Assembly (NCBI GenBank): GCA_050485685.1
Contig: JBJHBW010000002.1
Coordinates: 167,053 to 231,052, forward strand
From: JBJHBP01 sp050485685
GTDB taxonomy: Bacteria; Pseudomonadota; Gammaproteobacteria; Steroidobacterales; Rariloculaceae
DNA length: 64,000 bases
Direction: 5' to 3'
Made by a program: the position numbers and the translations under genes. Under the pieces are notes generated by a model. The model ran no database searches and was not told the DNA's origin. It saw only the letters and a list, made by a program, of their open reading frames with translations. Below are positions 22,986 to 32,364 of this stretch, piece by piece. The first letter of the stretch is position 1, and every line of letters begins with the position of its first letter.

Positions 22986-24377
22986 GTGCGCCGCAATGAC
23001 ACCATCGCCGCGATCGCGACGGCACCCGGCGGTGCCGCAGTAGCAATCGTGCGCCTGTCCGGGCCGGATGCCCACGCCATCGCGCAACGAATCTGCGGCC
23101 GCGAATTGCGTGCCCGACAGGCTGAGCTGTGTCATTTTCGCGATGCGGATGCACTGGCCATCGATCAGGGTCTCGCGCTGTACTTTCCCGCCCCGAACTC
23201 CTATACCGGCGAACCTGTAGTGGAGCTGCACGGACACGGTGGCACGGTGGTCAGCGACTGGCTGCTCGGCACCACCTTCGCACTGGGTGCGCGCGCCGCC
23301 GAGCCTGGCGAATTCACGTTACGGGCCTTTCTCAACGGCAAGCTCGATCTCGCCCAGGCGGAAGCAGTGGCGGATCTCGTGGCCAGCGGCTCGCGTTCCG
23401 CCGCCCGCGCTGCGCTGCGTTCTCTCAGCGGCCGCTTCTCCGAACAGGTGAACGCGTTGCAGGAAGCGATGACAGAGCTGCGCGTGCATGTGGAAGCCTG
23501 GCTGGATTTTCCCGACGACGAACTGGCCCTTGATGACCTCGCTCCGCTGGCTGCACGCGCCGCCGTTCTGCTCTCCCGGCTCCAGACTCTGACTGCGCAG
23601 GCTCGTCAGGGTGCGGTGCTGCGCGACGGCATCACGATCGTGATCGCCGGCGCCCCGAATGCCGGAAAATCGAGTCTGCTGAATCAACTGGCCGGGCATG
23701 ACGCCGCCATCGTCACGCAGATTCCAGGCACCACTCGCGACACGCTGCGCGAACATCTGTCACTGGATGGTCTGCCGGTGAACGTGATCGACACCGCAGG
23801 ACTTCGCGAAACCGAAGATCCCGTGGAAGTCGAAGGTGTGCGTCGCGCGCGCGGTGCGATCGGCCGTGCGGATCGGGTTCTGTGGGTCGCGGACATTCGC
23901 GATGGCTTGCCCGCTGCGATCTCCGCCGCCAGGCAGGCGCTGTCCCGCGAGACCGCCAGCGACGCTGCCCGGGAGCCTGAAGCGCAGGCCACAGCCGCGC
24001 CTTTCACGCTGATCGCCAACAAGATCGACCTGATCGCAGAGCAGCCTGCGCTGACAGAGACTGACGGAATTGCGGTCGTGAGCCTGTGCGCACTGACCGG
24101 CGAGGGTCTGCCTCTGCTGCGAGCGCATCTGAAGCAGCTTGCCGGCTGGGCCGGCGACACAGCGGGCACTTTCAGCGCGCGCACCCGCCATGTGGATGCA
24201 CTGCAACGCGCCGAGCGTCATGTTCATGAAGCCGGCGCACGCCTGTCCGATGGCACTCTGGAACTTGCGGCCGAAGAACTTCGTGCAGCGCAGGCGGATC
24301 TGAGTGAACTGACCGGTGCGGTGGACAGCGATCAGCTGCTGGGCGAGATCTTCTCGCGCTTCTGTATCGGCAAGTAG
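22986..24377 (+). CDS. mnmE: tRNA uridine-5-carboxymethylaminomethyl modification GTPase MnmE
   Basis: GTPase that with MnmG makes the cmnm5 modification at wobble U34 of several tRNAs. 463 aa from a GTG. The N-terminal tetrahydrofolate-binding domain starts DTIAAIATAPGGAAVAIVRLSG; the inserted G domain has GAPNAGKSS, the DTAGLRETED G3 region and NKID; the C terminus is FCIGK with the catalytic Cys. Its partner mnmG is 4.5 kb downstream, separated by minus-strand accessory genes. Confidence 0.98.
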   Translation: MRRNDTIAAIATAPGGAAVAIVRLSGPDAHAIAQRICGRELRARQAELCHFRDADALAIDQGLALYFPAPNSYTGEPVVELHGHGGTVVSDWLLGTTFALGARAAEPGEFTLRAFLNGKLDLAQAEAVADLVASGSRSAARAALRSLSGRFSEQVNALQEAMTELRVHVEAWLDFPDDELALDDLAPLAARAAVLLSRLQTLTAQARQGAVLRDGITIVIAGAPNAGKSSLLNQLAGHDAAIVTQIPGTTRDTLREHLSLDGLPVNVIDTAGLRETEDPVEVEGVRRARGAIGRADRVLWVADIRDGLPAAISAARQALSRETASDAAREPEAQATAAPFTLIANKIDLIAEQPALTETDGIAVVSLCALTGEGLPLLRAHLKQLAGWAGDTAGTFSARTRHVDALQRAERHVHEAGARLSDGTLELAAEELRAAQADLSELTGAVDSDQLLGEIFSRFCIGK

Positions 24378-24391
24378 TCAGCCGAAGACCA

Positions 24392-25006
24392 TCAGCCGCG
24401 CGCCAGCATCCTCGGCCGCAGCGGAATCACGTTCGAGCGTGCCACCGGCGCGTGCGACAGCGGTGCCGCCTCAACCCGATCGGGTCCGAACTGCTTGGCA
24501 AGGTGCAAGGTACGATCGGCGCGTGAAACCAGGGCGTCCACGGATTCACCCGGCTGATACTGTGCGACACCGATCGATACGGTGATCAGCCCGCTGTCGG
24601 CGACAGGTCCTGCCGCAATACGCCGCCGATACGCCTCGGCCAGCCTGTGACCATGGTCCAGATCGCACTCGCGCGCGAGCAGCGCAAAGCTGTCGTCGCC
24701 AAAGCGCGAATAGCAGGAATCGAGATTGTGCCAAGGGTGCCGCGCGAGCAGCTCGCGCATGCGCTCGCTGGCGGCAACCAGCACAGCGTCGCCGGTGCGA
24801 ATCCCCGCCCGTTCATTGATGGCGCGCAGCCCATCAAGATCCGCGATGAGGAGAATGAACGGCAGGCCGGTCTCCCGCGCGTGCTGACATTCCTCCACCA
24901 GCAGATCGACGAAGTGCTGCCGGGTCAGCGATCCGGTCAGTGCATCGTGCCAGGGAGCGTTGAGCCAGGGGGTTGATCCGAAAAGGTCTCGTGTGGTGGT
25001 GGGCAT
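24392..25006 (-). CDS. GGDEF-domain protein with degenerate active site
   Basis: 204-aa single-domain GGDEF-family protein without a membrane segment. The N-terminal DALTGSLTRQHFVDLL and the LIADLDGLRAINERAG segments align with diguanylate cyclases, but the signature normally reading RYGGDEF is RFGDDSF (about 123-129), so two catalytic/metal positions are changed and cyclase activity is unlikely. It may bind c-di-GMP or GTP as a receptor, or be inactive. An upstream in-frame ATG at 25093 is possible but less family-like. It is convergent with mnmE. Confidence 0.8.
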   Translation of the reverse strand: MPTTTRDLFGSTPWLNAPWHDALTGSLTRQHFVDLLVEECQHARETGLPFILLIADLDGLRAINERAGIRTGDAVLVAASERMRELLARHPWHNLDSCYSRFGDDSFALLARECDLDHGHRLAEAYRRRIAAGPVADSGLITVSIGVAQYQPGESVDALVSRADRTLHLAKQFGPDRVEAAPLSHAPVARSNVIPLRPRMLARG

Positions 25007-25192
25007 GCTTGAAAAAGTCTGGCGTAAGCCGTGTTTCAACGATGCACGCACTTTGAATGAACGCGTCTCGCGCTGCCGTGATCGTGCTCGCAATTGACAA
25101 CGAATCTCGTTGACATAACGGCAGCAAGAGCAACCTTACATGCGTGATCGGCGCACACGTCGACAAGCTGTTCAGAAATGCTGCGAAGACGT

Positions 25193-26380
25193 TCAGCCGA
25201 GCAGTGCTTCGCGTCGATAAAGTCGCGTGGCAATCCAGCCGCAGACCACGGCAAGCGCCAGCGTGCTGGCTGTGGACAACGCGAACCACGACAGCTGGAA
25301 AGGATCCTCGCGCAACAGCGTGGTGATCAGCAGATGCTGACTGAGACTCGGAATCCACATCAGACGCGTGGCAGGTTCCACGTTCAGCAGCATCGCGAAA
25401 ATCAGCGGCAGGGTGGGAATCACCAGCAGCAGACCGAGATACGTCTGCGCTTCCTTGTAGCTTTTCGTGAATGACGCCACGACAATCATCAGCGCCGCGC
25501 CCAGCGGCGTGAACGGAACCAGTACCGCAAACACCTTCAGCGCGGTCACGACCGTGAACGAAGAGCTCATGCCCAGCTGTTCCATGGGGATATACGCCAG
25601 CGCCACCGTAAACGCGGCCAGCGTCAGTGCAAGTGACACCAGCATGTAGAACACTGTTGCGCCGAGCTTGCCGAGCAGCAGCGACGAGCGGGGCACCGGT
25701 GTGGCCAGCAACGGCTCCAGCGACTTGCGTTCGCGTTCTCCGGCCGTCGTATCGATGGCCAGATAAAAGCCCCCCATCAGCGTCGCGAACAGCAGAAAAT
25801 AAGTCAGTACGCCCAGCAGCAGCGCGGAACGGCCCGCCGGCGTGGACACATCCATCTGGTCAACGATCAATGGCCTGATGACCGCCGGGTCGATACCCCG
25901 TGCGATGAGTCGCATCACCCGCCATTGTTCGGCCTGCGCGTTCAGCGCGCCCTGCACCCTTTGCACCCGCGTACCGGCGCGACGGTTGGACTGGTCGAAC
26001 ACAATCGTGACGCGCGCACCGCGTGCCTCGGCCAGCGCAGCGCCGAAATCCGCCTCGATCACCAGCACGACATCGTGGGCGCCGGCGCGCACTGCGGCCG
26101 CTGCGGCGTCAAGGTCGCCAAGACCGTGTTCGTCGTCGGCGTCGATGCCACGCGCATCAAGAAACGCGATCAGATTGGGCGCATGTTCCTGACCGATCAC
26201 CGGTACGGCGAGCCGCTGCTCGAGCACCGCAAAGGTCTGTGTCAGCATCAGGTTGATCAGTACTGCGAACAGCACCGGACCGAACAGCGGTCCGAACACC
26301 AGCGTGGAAAACAGCGTGCGCCGGTCGCGGGCATTGTCCAGCACTTCCTTGCGACAGACTGTCAGGGCAATGTTGCCCAT
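25193..26380 (-). CDS. natB: ABC-2 type transporter permease, NatB-like
   Basis: 395-aa membrane subunit of an ABC exporter related to NatB sodium exporters. It has one N-terminal TM helix (about 22-45), a large extracytoplasmic domain (about 50-175) and a C-terminal block of five or six helices beginning SALLLGVLTYFLLFATLMGG, with the GERERKSLEPLLATPVPRSSLLLGK coupling segment. The start overlaps the end of natA (ATGA). NatB-type permeases export Na+ or small molecules; the true substrate is unknown. Confidence 0.85.
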   Translation of the reverse strand: MGNIALTVCRKEVLDNARDRRTLFSTLVFGPLFGPVLFAVLINLMLTQTFAVLEQRLAVPVIGQEHAPNLIAFLDARGIDADDEHGLGDLDAAAAAVRAGAHDVVLVIEADFGAALAEARGARVTIVFDQSNRRAGTRVQRVQGALNAQAEQWRVMRLIARGIDPAVIRPLIVDQMDVSTPAGRSALLLGVLTYFLLFATLMGGFYLAIDTTAGERERKSLEPLLATPVPRSSLLLGKLGATVFYMLVSLALTLAAFTVALAYIPMEQLGMSSSFTVVTALKVFAVLVPFTPLGAALMIVVASFTKSYKEAQTYLGLLLVIPTLPLIFAMLLNVEPATRLMWIPSLSQHLLITTLLREDPFQLSWFALSTASTLALAVVCGWIATRLYRREALLG

Positions 26381-27099
26381 CAGACGTTGCTCACCGCGTC
26401 GACGAAAATGTCCTCCAGGCTTTTGCCGGGATACCGGCGGCCGAGTTCCTCCGGTGTGCCGGACATGGCGACGCGGCCGTCGGCGATGATGACGATGTCA
26501 TCCGCCAGTGCACTGACCTCCTGCATGACATGACTGGATAGCAGCACGCAGCGGCCCTGCGCACGCAGTTCCAGTAACCAGCGGCGCAGTTCGCGTGTCG
26601 CCATGACATCCAGTCCGTTGGTGGGTTCGTCCAGCAGCAGGTGTTCCGGGTCATGAACCAGCGCACGCGCCAGTGCGACGCGGGTGCGTTCACCGTGCGA
26701 AAAACCCTTGGCCTTGCGTGCGGCGATGTCGCCCAGATCCAGTCGCTGAACCAGTGTGTCGACCCGTCTCGCCAGTGCGCTGCCACTCATGCCGTGCAGC
26801 CGGCCGAAGTATTCGATGTTCTCCCTGGCCGTCAGCTGTGGATAGAGTCCGGCGCCATCCGGCAGCACGCCCAGCCGGCGACGGGCCGACAGCGGATTGG
26901 CCACCACATCCACACCACCGATCACGGCGCTGCCCTGGTCAGGCACCAGCACGGTTGAAAGAATACGAAGGCACGTAGATTTACCCGCGCCGTTCGGACC
27001 CAGCAATCCGGTAATGCGACCACTGGCCGCTTCGAAGGTGACATTGCTCAGCGCCTCGACCTTGCCGAAGCGCTTGCTGATCGCGCGCACTTCTATCAT
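26380..27099 (-). CDS. natA: ABC transporter ATP-binding protein, NatA-like
   Basis: 239-aa nucleotide-binding subunit. Walker A GPNGAGKST (34-42), Q-loop near PDGAGLYPQLT, the signature FSHGERTRVALARAL (variant of LSGGQ) and Walker B HLLLDEPTNGLD are visible, with the switch His in LLSSHVMQEV. It overlaps natB by one base and follows the secreted hydrolase gene by 43 bp on the same strand, so the three probably form an operon. Confidence 0.9.
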   Translation of the reverse strand: MIEVRAISKRFGKVEALSNVTFEAASGRITGLLGPNGAGKSTCLRILSTVLVPDQGSAVIGGVDVVANPLSARRRLGVLPDGAGLYPQLTARENIEYFGRLHGMSGSALARRVDTLVQRLDLGDIAARKAKGFSHGERTRVALARALVHDPEHLLLDEPTNGLDVMATRELRRWLLELRAQGRCVLLSSHVMQEVSALADDIVIIADGRVAMSGTPEELGRRYPGKSLEDIFVDAVSNV

Positions 27100-27142
27100 C
27101 GGCAGGATCCCGGCGCTTCAGGGTCAGGGTCGAGAGAACCGC

Positions 27143-28609
27143 TCATGGTGACGGACCGCTGAAGTCGAGAAAGAACGGTGTGGCACGCTCGCGTGCAAGG
27201 CAGGCGCCGTCGAGTTGCGCGGGATCGGGGTTGCGCAGGAAGGCGCGCATCAGTGCGGGTGTGCAGCCGATGGCGGCAAGACCATGGCCCTGTCCTTCGG
27301 CGATCAGGTGCTTGACGTTGCGCAGCCCGCCCGCAATCGCCTGCTCGGCGTAGGCTGGCGGCGTGATGGGGTCATTCTCGCCAGACAGCATCAGCACCGG
27401 CACCTCCGATGCCAGCGGCGCCCTGAAATCCTCATCCAGAACCCCGGCCGGCCAGACGTCGCAGATGGCGCGCATGCCGTCCACGACCGTGGTGCCGAGG
27501 AAACTGTCCGTGGCGCCGGCTACCGGGTCCGGATCCACGAACGGAATGTCTTCGGTGCAGATCACGGAGTTGTGCATCGCAAGTCCGATCGCGTCCTCCA
27601 CCCCGCGCAGCAGGATGGCAGCCTGTGAGGCCATTGGCAGGTAATTACCCGCAGCCGCTTCGGTAATCGTAAGCGGCAGCAGCGCGGCGGTTGCCGTGGA
27701 GTACGTCATCAGTCGCACTACGGCCTGCAGCTGCGGGATGCCCAGCTCCAGTGTCGTCGCCTGGCCGCTGCGCGGGTCTGCGGCGGCAACTGTCGCCGGC
27801 GCGTCTTCCACGGCTTCGCGCAGGCTGACAAAGCTGGCTGGCAGATCGCCGAAGCGGTCGGCGCAGACCTGATCGGCGGCGCAGCGATCGAAGATCGCGT
27901 CCAGCGCCTGTTGCGCGAGCGGCCCGATTTCAGGACCGAGCACGACGTCGGCAGGCACCACTGCATCCAGGATCAGGGCACGTGTGTGCGCAGGGTATCG
28001 GCGCAGATAGTGCTGCGCGACCCGGGTGCCGTAGGAAACCCCGTAGAGGTTCCAGTGCTGGTACCCCAGCGCCGCGCGAACCCGATCCAGATCCTGCACC
28101 GCGACCGACGTGGTATACAGCCGCGGATCATGCTGCAGCTGCTGCAGGCAGGTATCGGCCATGTCGGCCAGAAACTGCGGGCTGGCTTCTTCCAGTGCCG
28201 GCGCATCATCGGGCGTGGGGCAGCGGAAACCTTCCGCCGAGCGCCCGGTGCCGCGCTGATCGATGAGCAGCAGATCGCGGTCGCGGCGCACCTGCTCGAA
28301 AGCGCCGCGCATCTGCAGATAGAAATCCACCGTTCCCTGGCCCGGCCCGCCGCTGATCAGCACCAGCGGATCGGCCTCCGGCGTCGCGCTCTGCGATGCG
28401 ATACGCGCAACGAACAGCGTCAGGGTCGGGCCGTCCGGCTGCGCCGGGTCCACGGGCACCTGCATGGGCAGGCATTCGGCAAATACCGCCGGCGCGCCAT
28501 CCATCAGCAGCCGGCAGCGCTCGCCATCGGCCGCGTGAGCGGCGGATGGTATGCCGCTGCAGGCGACGATCGCGAGCGCGGTCAGCACGAGACGTGGTAT
28601 TGACGACAT
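27143..28609 (-). CDS. Secreted alpha/beta hydrolase, TAP/proline iminopeptidase-like
   Basis: 488-aa exported hydrolase with a signal peptide (MSSIPRLVLTALAIVACSGIPSAAHA). The fold shows LISGGPGQGTVDFY (oxyanion HGGPG-like region), LLIDQRGTGRS, nucleophile GVSYGTR (Ser in the elbow), catalytic Asp in SGENDPITPP and His in GQGHG. The C-terminal TAP-like domain is typical of tripeptidyl aminopeptidases of the S33 family. Substrate unknown; a peptidase or esterase is expected. It probably shares an operon with natAB. Confidence 0.85.
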   Translation of the reverse strand: MSSIPRLVLTALAIVACSGIPSAAHAADGERCRLLMDGAPAVFAECLPMQVPVDPAQPDGPTLTLFVARIASQSATPEADPLVLISGGPGQGTVDFYLQMRGAFEQVRRDRDLLLIDQRGTGRSAEGFRCPTPDDAPALEEASPQFLADMADTCLQQLQHDPRLYTTSVAVQDLDRVRAALGYQHWNLYGVSYGTRVAQHYLRRYPAHTRALILDAVVPADVVLGPEIGPLAQQALDAIFDRCAADQVCADRFGDLPASFVSLREAVEDAPATVAAADPRSGQATTLELGIPQLQAVVRLMTYSTATAALLPLTITEAAAGNYLPMASQAAILLRGVEDAIGLAMHNSVICTEDIPFVDPDPVAGATDSFLGTTVVDGMRAICDVWPAGVLDEDFRAPLASEVPVLMLSGENDPITPPAYAEQAIAGGLRNVKHLIAEGQGHGLAAIGCTPALMRAFLRNPDPAQLDGACLARERATPFFLDFSGPSP

Positions 28610-28835
28610 GATGGGACTGGAGTGTCGCTCCCCTTGCATCGTTTGCCAAGCTTCGAACAGTACTGAATCTGCAAGTAATGTGATGCCGCGCTGGCTGACC
28701 CGGCCCGGCGTGCGAAGGCGGCTCCAGTGGTCAAGGTGGTTCGGGCGCCGGGACGGCCCAGGGCAAGGTGGTCATGCCGGCCCGGCCATGCAAAGGGTGA
28801 GGCGGGCAGCGGCCGGCTGGTAGAATCCGCGGCTT

Positions 28836-30764
28836 ATGGACTATCCGACCACATTCGACTGCATCGTCGTGGGCGCCGGCCATGCGGGTACCGAGGCCGC
28901 GATGGCCGCCGCGCGCATGGGCACGCGTACGCTGCTGCTGACCCAGAACCTCGAAACGGTCGGTCAGATGAGCTGCAATCCGGCCATCGGCGGCATAGGC
29001 AAGGGCCATCTCACGCGCGAGATCGATGCGCTGGGCGGTGTCATGGCACGCGCTGCTGATCGTGCCGGCATCCACTTTCGTACCCTGAATGCCAGCAAGG
29101 GCGCAGCGGTGCGCGCAACGCGCGCGCAGGCCGACCGCGCACTCTACCGCCAGACGATACGTGCGCTGCTGGATGCCGAGCCGAACCTGACCCTGCTGCA
29201 GCAGGGGGTGGACGACATCCTGATCGAGCACGGTCGAGTGGCCGGCGTGATCACGCAGATGGGCATCGTAATCCGCGCACGCACGGTGGTGCTGACGGTG
29301 GGCACATTCCTGGCCGGCCGCATACACGTCGGCCAGGTCAACTACGACGGCGGTCGCGCGGGCGATCCGCCATCCACCGGGCTGGCCGCAAAACTGCGTG
29401 AGCTCGGTCTTGCGGTGGGTCGCCTGAAGACCGGCACGCCACCGCGTATAGACGGACGCACCATCGATTACAACGGTCTGCTACCGCAGCCGGGCGATGA
29501 ACCGCGGCCGGTGTTCTCGTTTCTCGGCCGGCGCGAGCATCATCCGCGTCAGGTGCACTGCCATATCACGCACACGACGGAGCGTACCCACGAGATCATT
29601 CGCGGCGCGCTGGATCGTTCGCCGATCTACAGCGGCGCCATCTCCGGCACAGGTCCCCGCTATTGTCCTTCCATCGAAGACAAGGTCGTGCGCTTCGCCG
29701 ACCGTGCCGCGCATCAGGTGTTCATCGAACCCGAGGGTCTGACGACCACCGAGGTGTACCCCAACGGCATCTCGACCAGCCTGCCTTTCGACGTGCAGCA
29801 TGAACTGGTGCGCTCCATCCCGGGATTCGGCAACGCCCATATCACCAGGCCGGGCTATGCGATCGAATACGATTTCTTCGATCCGCGCGACCTGCAGCCC
29901 ACGCTGGAGACGAAAGCGGTGGCGGGCCTGTTCTTCGCCGGTCAGATCAACGGCACTACGGGTTACGAGGAAGCGGCCGCCCAGGGACTGGTTGCCGGCC
30001 TGAACGCGGCACTGGCGGTACGTGGCGACGAACCGTGGTTCCCGCGTCGCGAAGAAGCCTATATCGGAGTGCTGATCGATGACCTGATCACGCGCGGCAC
30101 CACCGAGCCTTACCGCATGTTCACCAGCCGTGCCGAGCACCGCCTGCTGCTGCGCGAGGACAATGCCGATGCGCGACTGACACCCGCAGGCAGAAAGCTC
30201 GGGCTGGTGGACGATGCACGCTGGGCGGCGTTCGAGCGCAAGCAGGCTCAGCTCGATGCCGAGCGGGCAAGGCTTGAAGCCATCGTGGTGCGGCCGGCCG
30301 ATGTGCCGGAAGGGCACCGGCTGGGTGCACTGAGTCGGGAGTCGGTGGCGGCAGCGCTGCTGCGCCGCCCGGACATCGGCTACAGCGATCTGCTGGCGTT
30401 GCCGTCAGTCGGTGTGACCGACGCTATGGCAGCCCTGACGCCGGAAGAGCGCGAGCAGCTCGCCAGCCGCCTGGAGACGGATGCCCGCTACGCTGGATAC
30501 GTCGCCCGCCAGAGCGCCGAAATAGAACGCCAGCGCCGCGAGCACGGCAGGGCGCTGCCGGAGGATCTCGACTATGGCCAGGTCGCCGGGCTGTCCAACG
30601 AGGTGCGCGAGAAGCTGGCCCGGATAAGGCCGGTGGATCTCGGTCAGGCCGCACGCGTGCCGGGTGTGACCCCTGCCGCGGTGTCGCTGCTGCTGATCCA
30701 TCTGAAGAAGCGCGATCTGGCCACCGGCGCGCTGCGCGACCCCGGTATCGTCGAAGCCGGCTGA
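28836..30764 (+). CDS. mnmG: tRNA uridine-5-carboxymethylaminomethyl modification enzyme MnmG (GidA)
   Basis: FAD-dependent partner of MnmE, 642 aa. The FAD-binding fingerprint is VVGAGHAGTEAAMAAARMG (12-30), followed by MSCNPAIGGIGKGHLTREIDALGG, the conserved GYCPSIEDK-like RYCPSIEDKVVRF and GLFFAGQINGTTGYEEAAAQG. The C-terminal helical domain ends VSLLLIHLKKR. It is separated from rsmG by a cytochrome gene, which is not the usual mnmG-rsmG adjacency. Confidence 0.99.
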   Translation: MDYPTTFDCIVVGAGHAGTEAAMAAARMGTRTLLLTQNLETVGQMSCNPAIGGIGKGHLTREIDALGGVMARAADRAGIHFRTLNASKGAAVRATRAQADRALYRQTIRALLDAEPNLTLLQQGVDDILIEHGRVAGVITQMGIVIRARTVVLTVGTFLAGRIHVGQVNYDGGRAGDPPSTGLAAKLRELGLAVGRLKTGTPPRIDGRTIDYNGLLPQPGDEPRPVFSFLGRREHHPRQVHCHITHTTERTHEIIRGALDRSPIYSGAISGTGPRYCPSIEDKVVRFADRAAHQVFIEPEGLTTTEVYPNGISTSLPFDVQHELVRSIPGFGNAHITRPGYAIEYDFFDPRDLQPTLETKAVAGLFFAGQINGTTGYEEAAAQGLVAGLNAALAVRGDEPWFPRREEAYIGVLIDDLITRGTTEPYRMFTSRAEHRLLLREDNADARLTPAGRKLGLVDDARWAAFERKQAQLDAERARLEAIVVRPADVPEGHRLGALSRESVAAALLRRPDIGYSDLLALPSVGVTDAMAALTPEEREQLASRLETDARYAGYVARQSAEIERQRREHGRALPEDLDYGQVAGLSNEVREKLARIRPVDLGQAARVPGVTPAAVSLLLIHLKKRDLATGALRDPGIVEAG

Positions 30765-30858
30765 ACAGCAACAGGGGCCGCTTTCGGAAAGCCACGACTG
30801 GCAATCAGGCGCCGAGCTGCCTACCATAGCGTCCGCGAGAAACCGCAGGGACACGGAA

Positions 30859-31527
30859 TTGCTCAGACAGAAATTTTTTCTTGCGCCGCTGGGCGCAGTC
30901 GCCCTGATCGCGATGATTGCCTTCGCGCAGACCGGATTCGGGCAGGCCCAACAGGTTGTGATGCTGCAGCCCATCAATCTGCAGCCGGATATCGCCCGTG
31001 GCCAGATCCTTGCCGAGACGTGCATGGGCTGTCATGGCATTCCGGGTCACCGCAATACCTATCCGGCGTTTCACGTGCCGAAACTCGGCGGCCAGAATGC
31101 TGATTACATGGAGATCGCGCTGCAGGCCTATCGTGTCGGCCAGCGTGTGCACGGCTCCATGCATGGACAGGCAGCGGTCATGAGCGACCAGGACATTGTC
31201 GACCTGGCGGCATATTTCGCGTCCTATGAAGGTCGTGCAACCACCGGTAGGCCTCTGCGTGGCGGCGGTTCGGCACAGGCGGGCGAACAGAAAGCCGCAA
31301 CCTGTGTGGCCTGCCACGGCGTGGACGGCATGGCGCCGTCGGCCAACTGGCCGCATCTGGCCGGTCAGCATGCTTCCTATCTCGCACACACGTTACGCGA
31401 GTATCGCAGCGGGGCACGTCAGGATCTGGTGATGCAGCCCATGGCCACCGGCCTGAGCGATCAGGACATCAACGACCTCGCGGCTTTTTACGCGTCGCAG
31501 CCGGGACTGTTCAACACGGTGCGCTGA
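30859..31527 (+). CDS. Periplasmic diheme c-type cytochrome (c4-like)
   Basis: 222-aa exported electron carrier. A signal peptide or N-terminal anchor (about 1-29) is followed by two cytochrome c domains with CMGCH (55-59) and CVACH (149-153), each trailed by Met residues that may serve as axial ligands. The PAFHVPKLGGQNADYMEIAL and WPHLAGQHASYLAHTLREYRSG segments are those of cytochrome c4/c553 proteins. It uses a TTG start with AGGGA upstream. It could donate electrons to a terminal oxidase or to Nap. Its place between mnmG and rsmG is unusual. Confidence 0.9.
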   Translation: MLRQKFFLAPLGAVALIAMIAFAQTGFGQAQQVVMLQPINLQPDIARGQILAETCMGCHGIPGHRNTYPAFHVPKLGGQNADYMEIALQAYRVGQRVHGSMHGQAAVMSDQDIVDLAAYFASYEGRATTGRPLRGGGSAQAGEQKAATCVACHGVDGMAPSANWPHLAGQHASYLAHTLREYRSGARQDLVMQPMATGLSDQDINDLAAFYASQPGLFNTVR

Positions 31528-31619
31528 AACGTCTGCGGTCACCGCGTTCGGTGTGATAGCCAGCCGGTCACCGATCACCGGATTCCGACACCCCAGGCAC
31601 AACGCGACCGTACCGGCAC

Positions 31620-32288
31620 ATGCCCCGGGGGCCGGCCTTGCAAGCGATCAGCGGCAACAGGATAGCGAAGCGCCTTGAGTCTTCCGGTCTCGGCCTGACC
31701 GGCGGCCAGCTCCAGGCGCTGGCTGATTACCTGAACCTGCTGCAGCGCTGGAACCGCGTCTACAACCTGACCGGGGTGCGCGACCCGGTTGTCATGGTCG
31801 ACCGACACCTGCTCGAGAGTCTGGCGCTGCTGTTTCTGCTGCGCGGGGACGCGATTGCCGACGTCGGCAGCGGTGCCGGTCTGCCCGGCATTCCGCTCGC
31901 GATCGCGGCGCCGGAACGTCGCTTCACGCTGATCGAGAGCCGCGCCAAGCGCGTACATTTCCTGCGCCATGTGATTGGCGAGCTGAAGCTGCACAATGCG
32001 ACCGTGGCGCATTGCCGTGTGGAGGATTTCCACAGTGACGCACCTTTCGATACCGTACTGGCCCGGGCTGTGGTCGGGCCGGCGGAACTGGCGGCGATCA
32101 CACGGCATGTGACGCGCCCAGGGAGTATCCTGTTGCTGCTGACCGCAGCGCAGGTGGCGCAGGATGTGGCCGAAGAGCCGACTGCGCTGCCAGAGGGTTT
32201 TGTTACCGTGCCGATCACAGATGCCCGGGCCGTCACGGCGATTGCCGGTACGAGCAGCTCGATCGTGCAGCTTGAGCGCATGGCCTGA
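31620..32288 (+). CDS. rsmG: 16S rRNA (guanine(527)-N7)-methyltransferase RsmG (GidB)
   Basis: SAM-dependent methyltransferase acting on G527 of 16S rRNA, 222 aa. It has LLQRWNRVYNLTGVRDP (the NLT segment), the SAM motif IADVGSGAGLPGIPLAI (about 80-96), ESRAKRVHFLRHV and the catalytic region VLARAVVG. It is followed by parA in the conserved rsmG-parA-parB order. Confidence 0.96.
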   Translation: MPRGPALQAISGNRIAKRLESSGLGLTGGQLQALADYLNLLQRWNRVYNLTGVRDPVVMVDRHLLESLALLFLLRGDAIADVGSGAGLPGIPLAIAAPERRFTLIESRAKRVHFLRHVIGELKLHNATVAHCRVEDFHSDAPFDTVLARAVVGPAELAAITRHVTRPGSILLLLTAAQVAQDVAEEPTALPEGFVTVPITDARAVTAIAGTSSSIVQLERMA

Positions 32289-32364
32289 TAACGGGGCGAT
32301 GTCGTGCCGGCACGGCGCATTGGCGGAACGGACAGATGAATCGGGGCCGATCAGAGAGGGACGG

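Noticed and set aside
21033..23237. 734-codon open frame on the minus strand
   Set aside because: It is antisense to rnpA, yidC and mnmE, all confidently identified, and its translation is His/Arg/Gln-rich with no domain. High-GC codon use keeps the opposite strand open.
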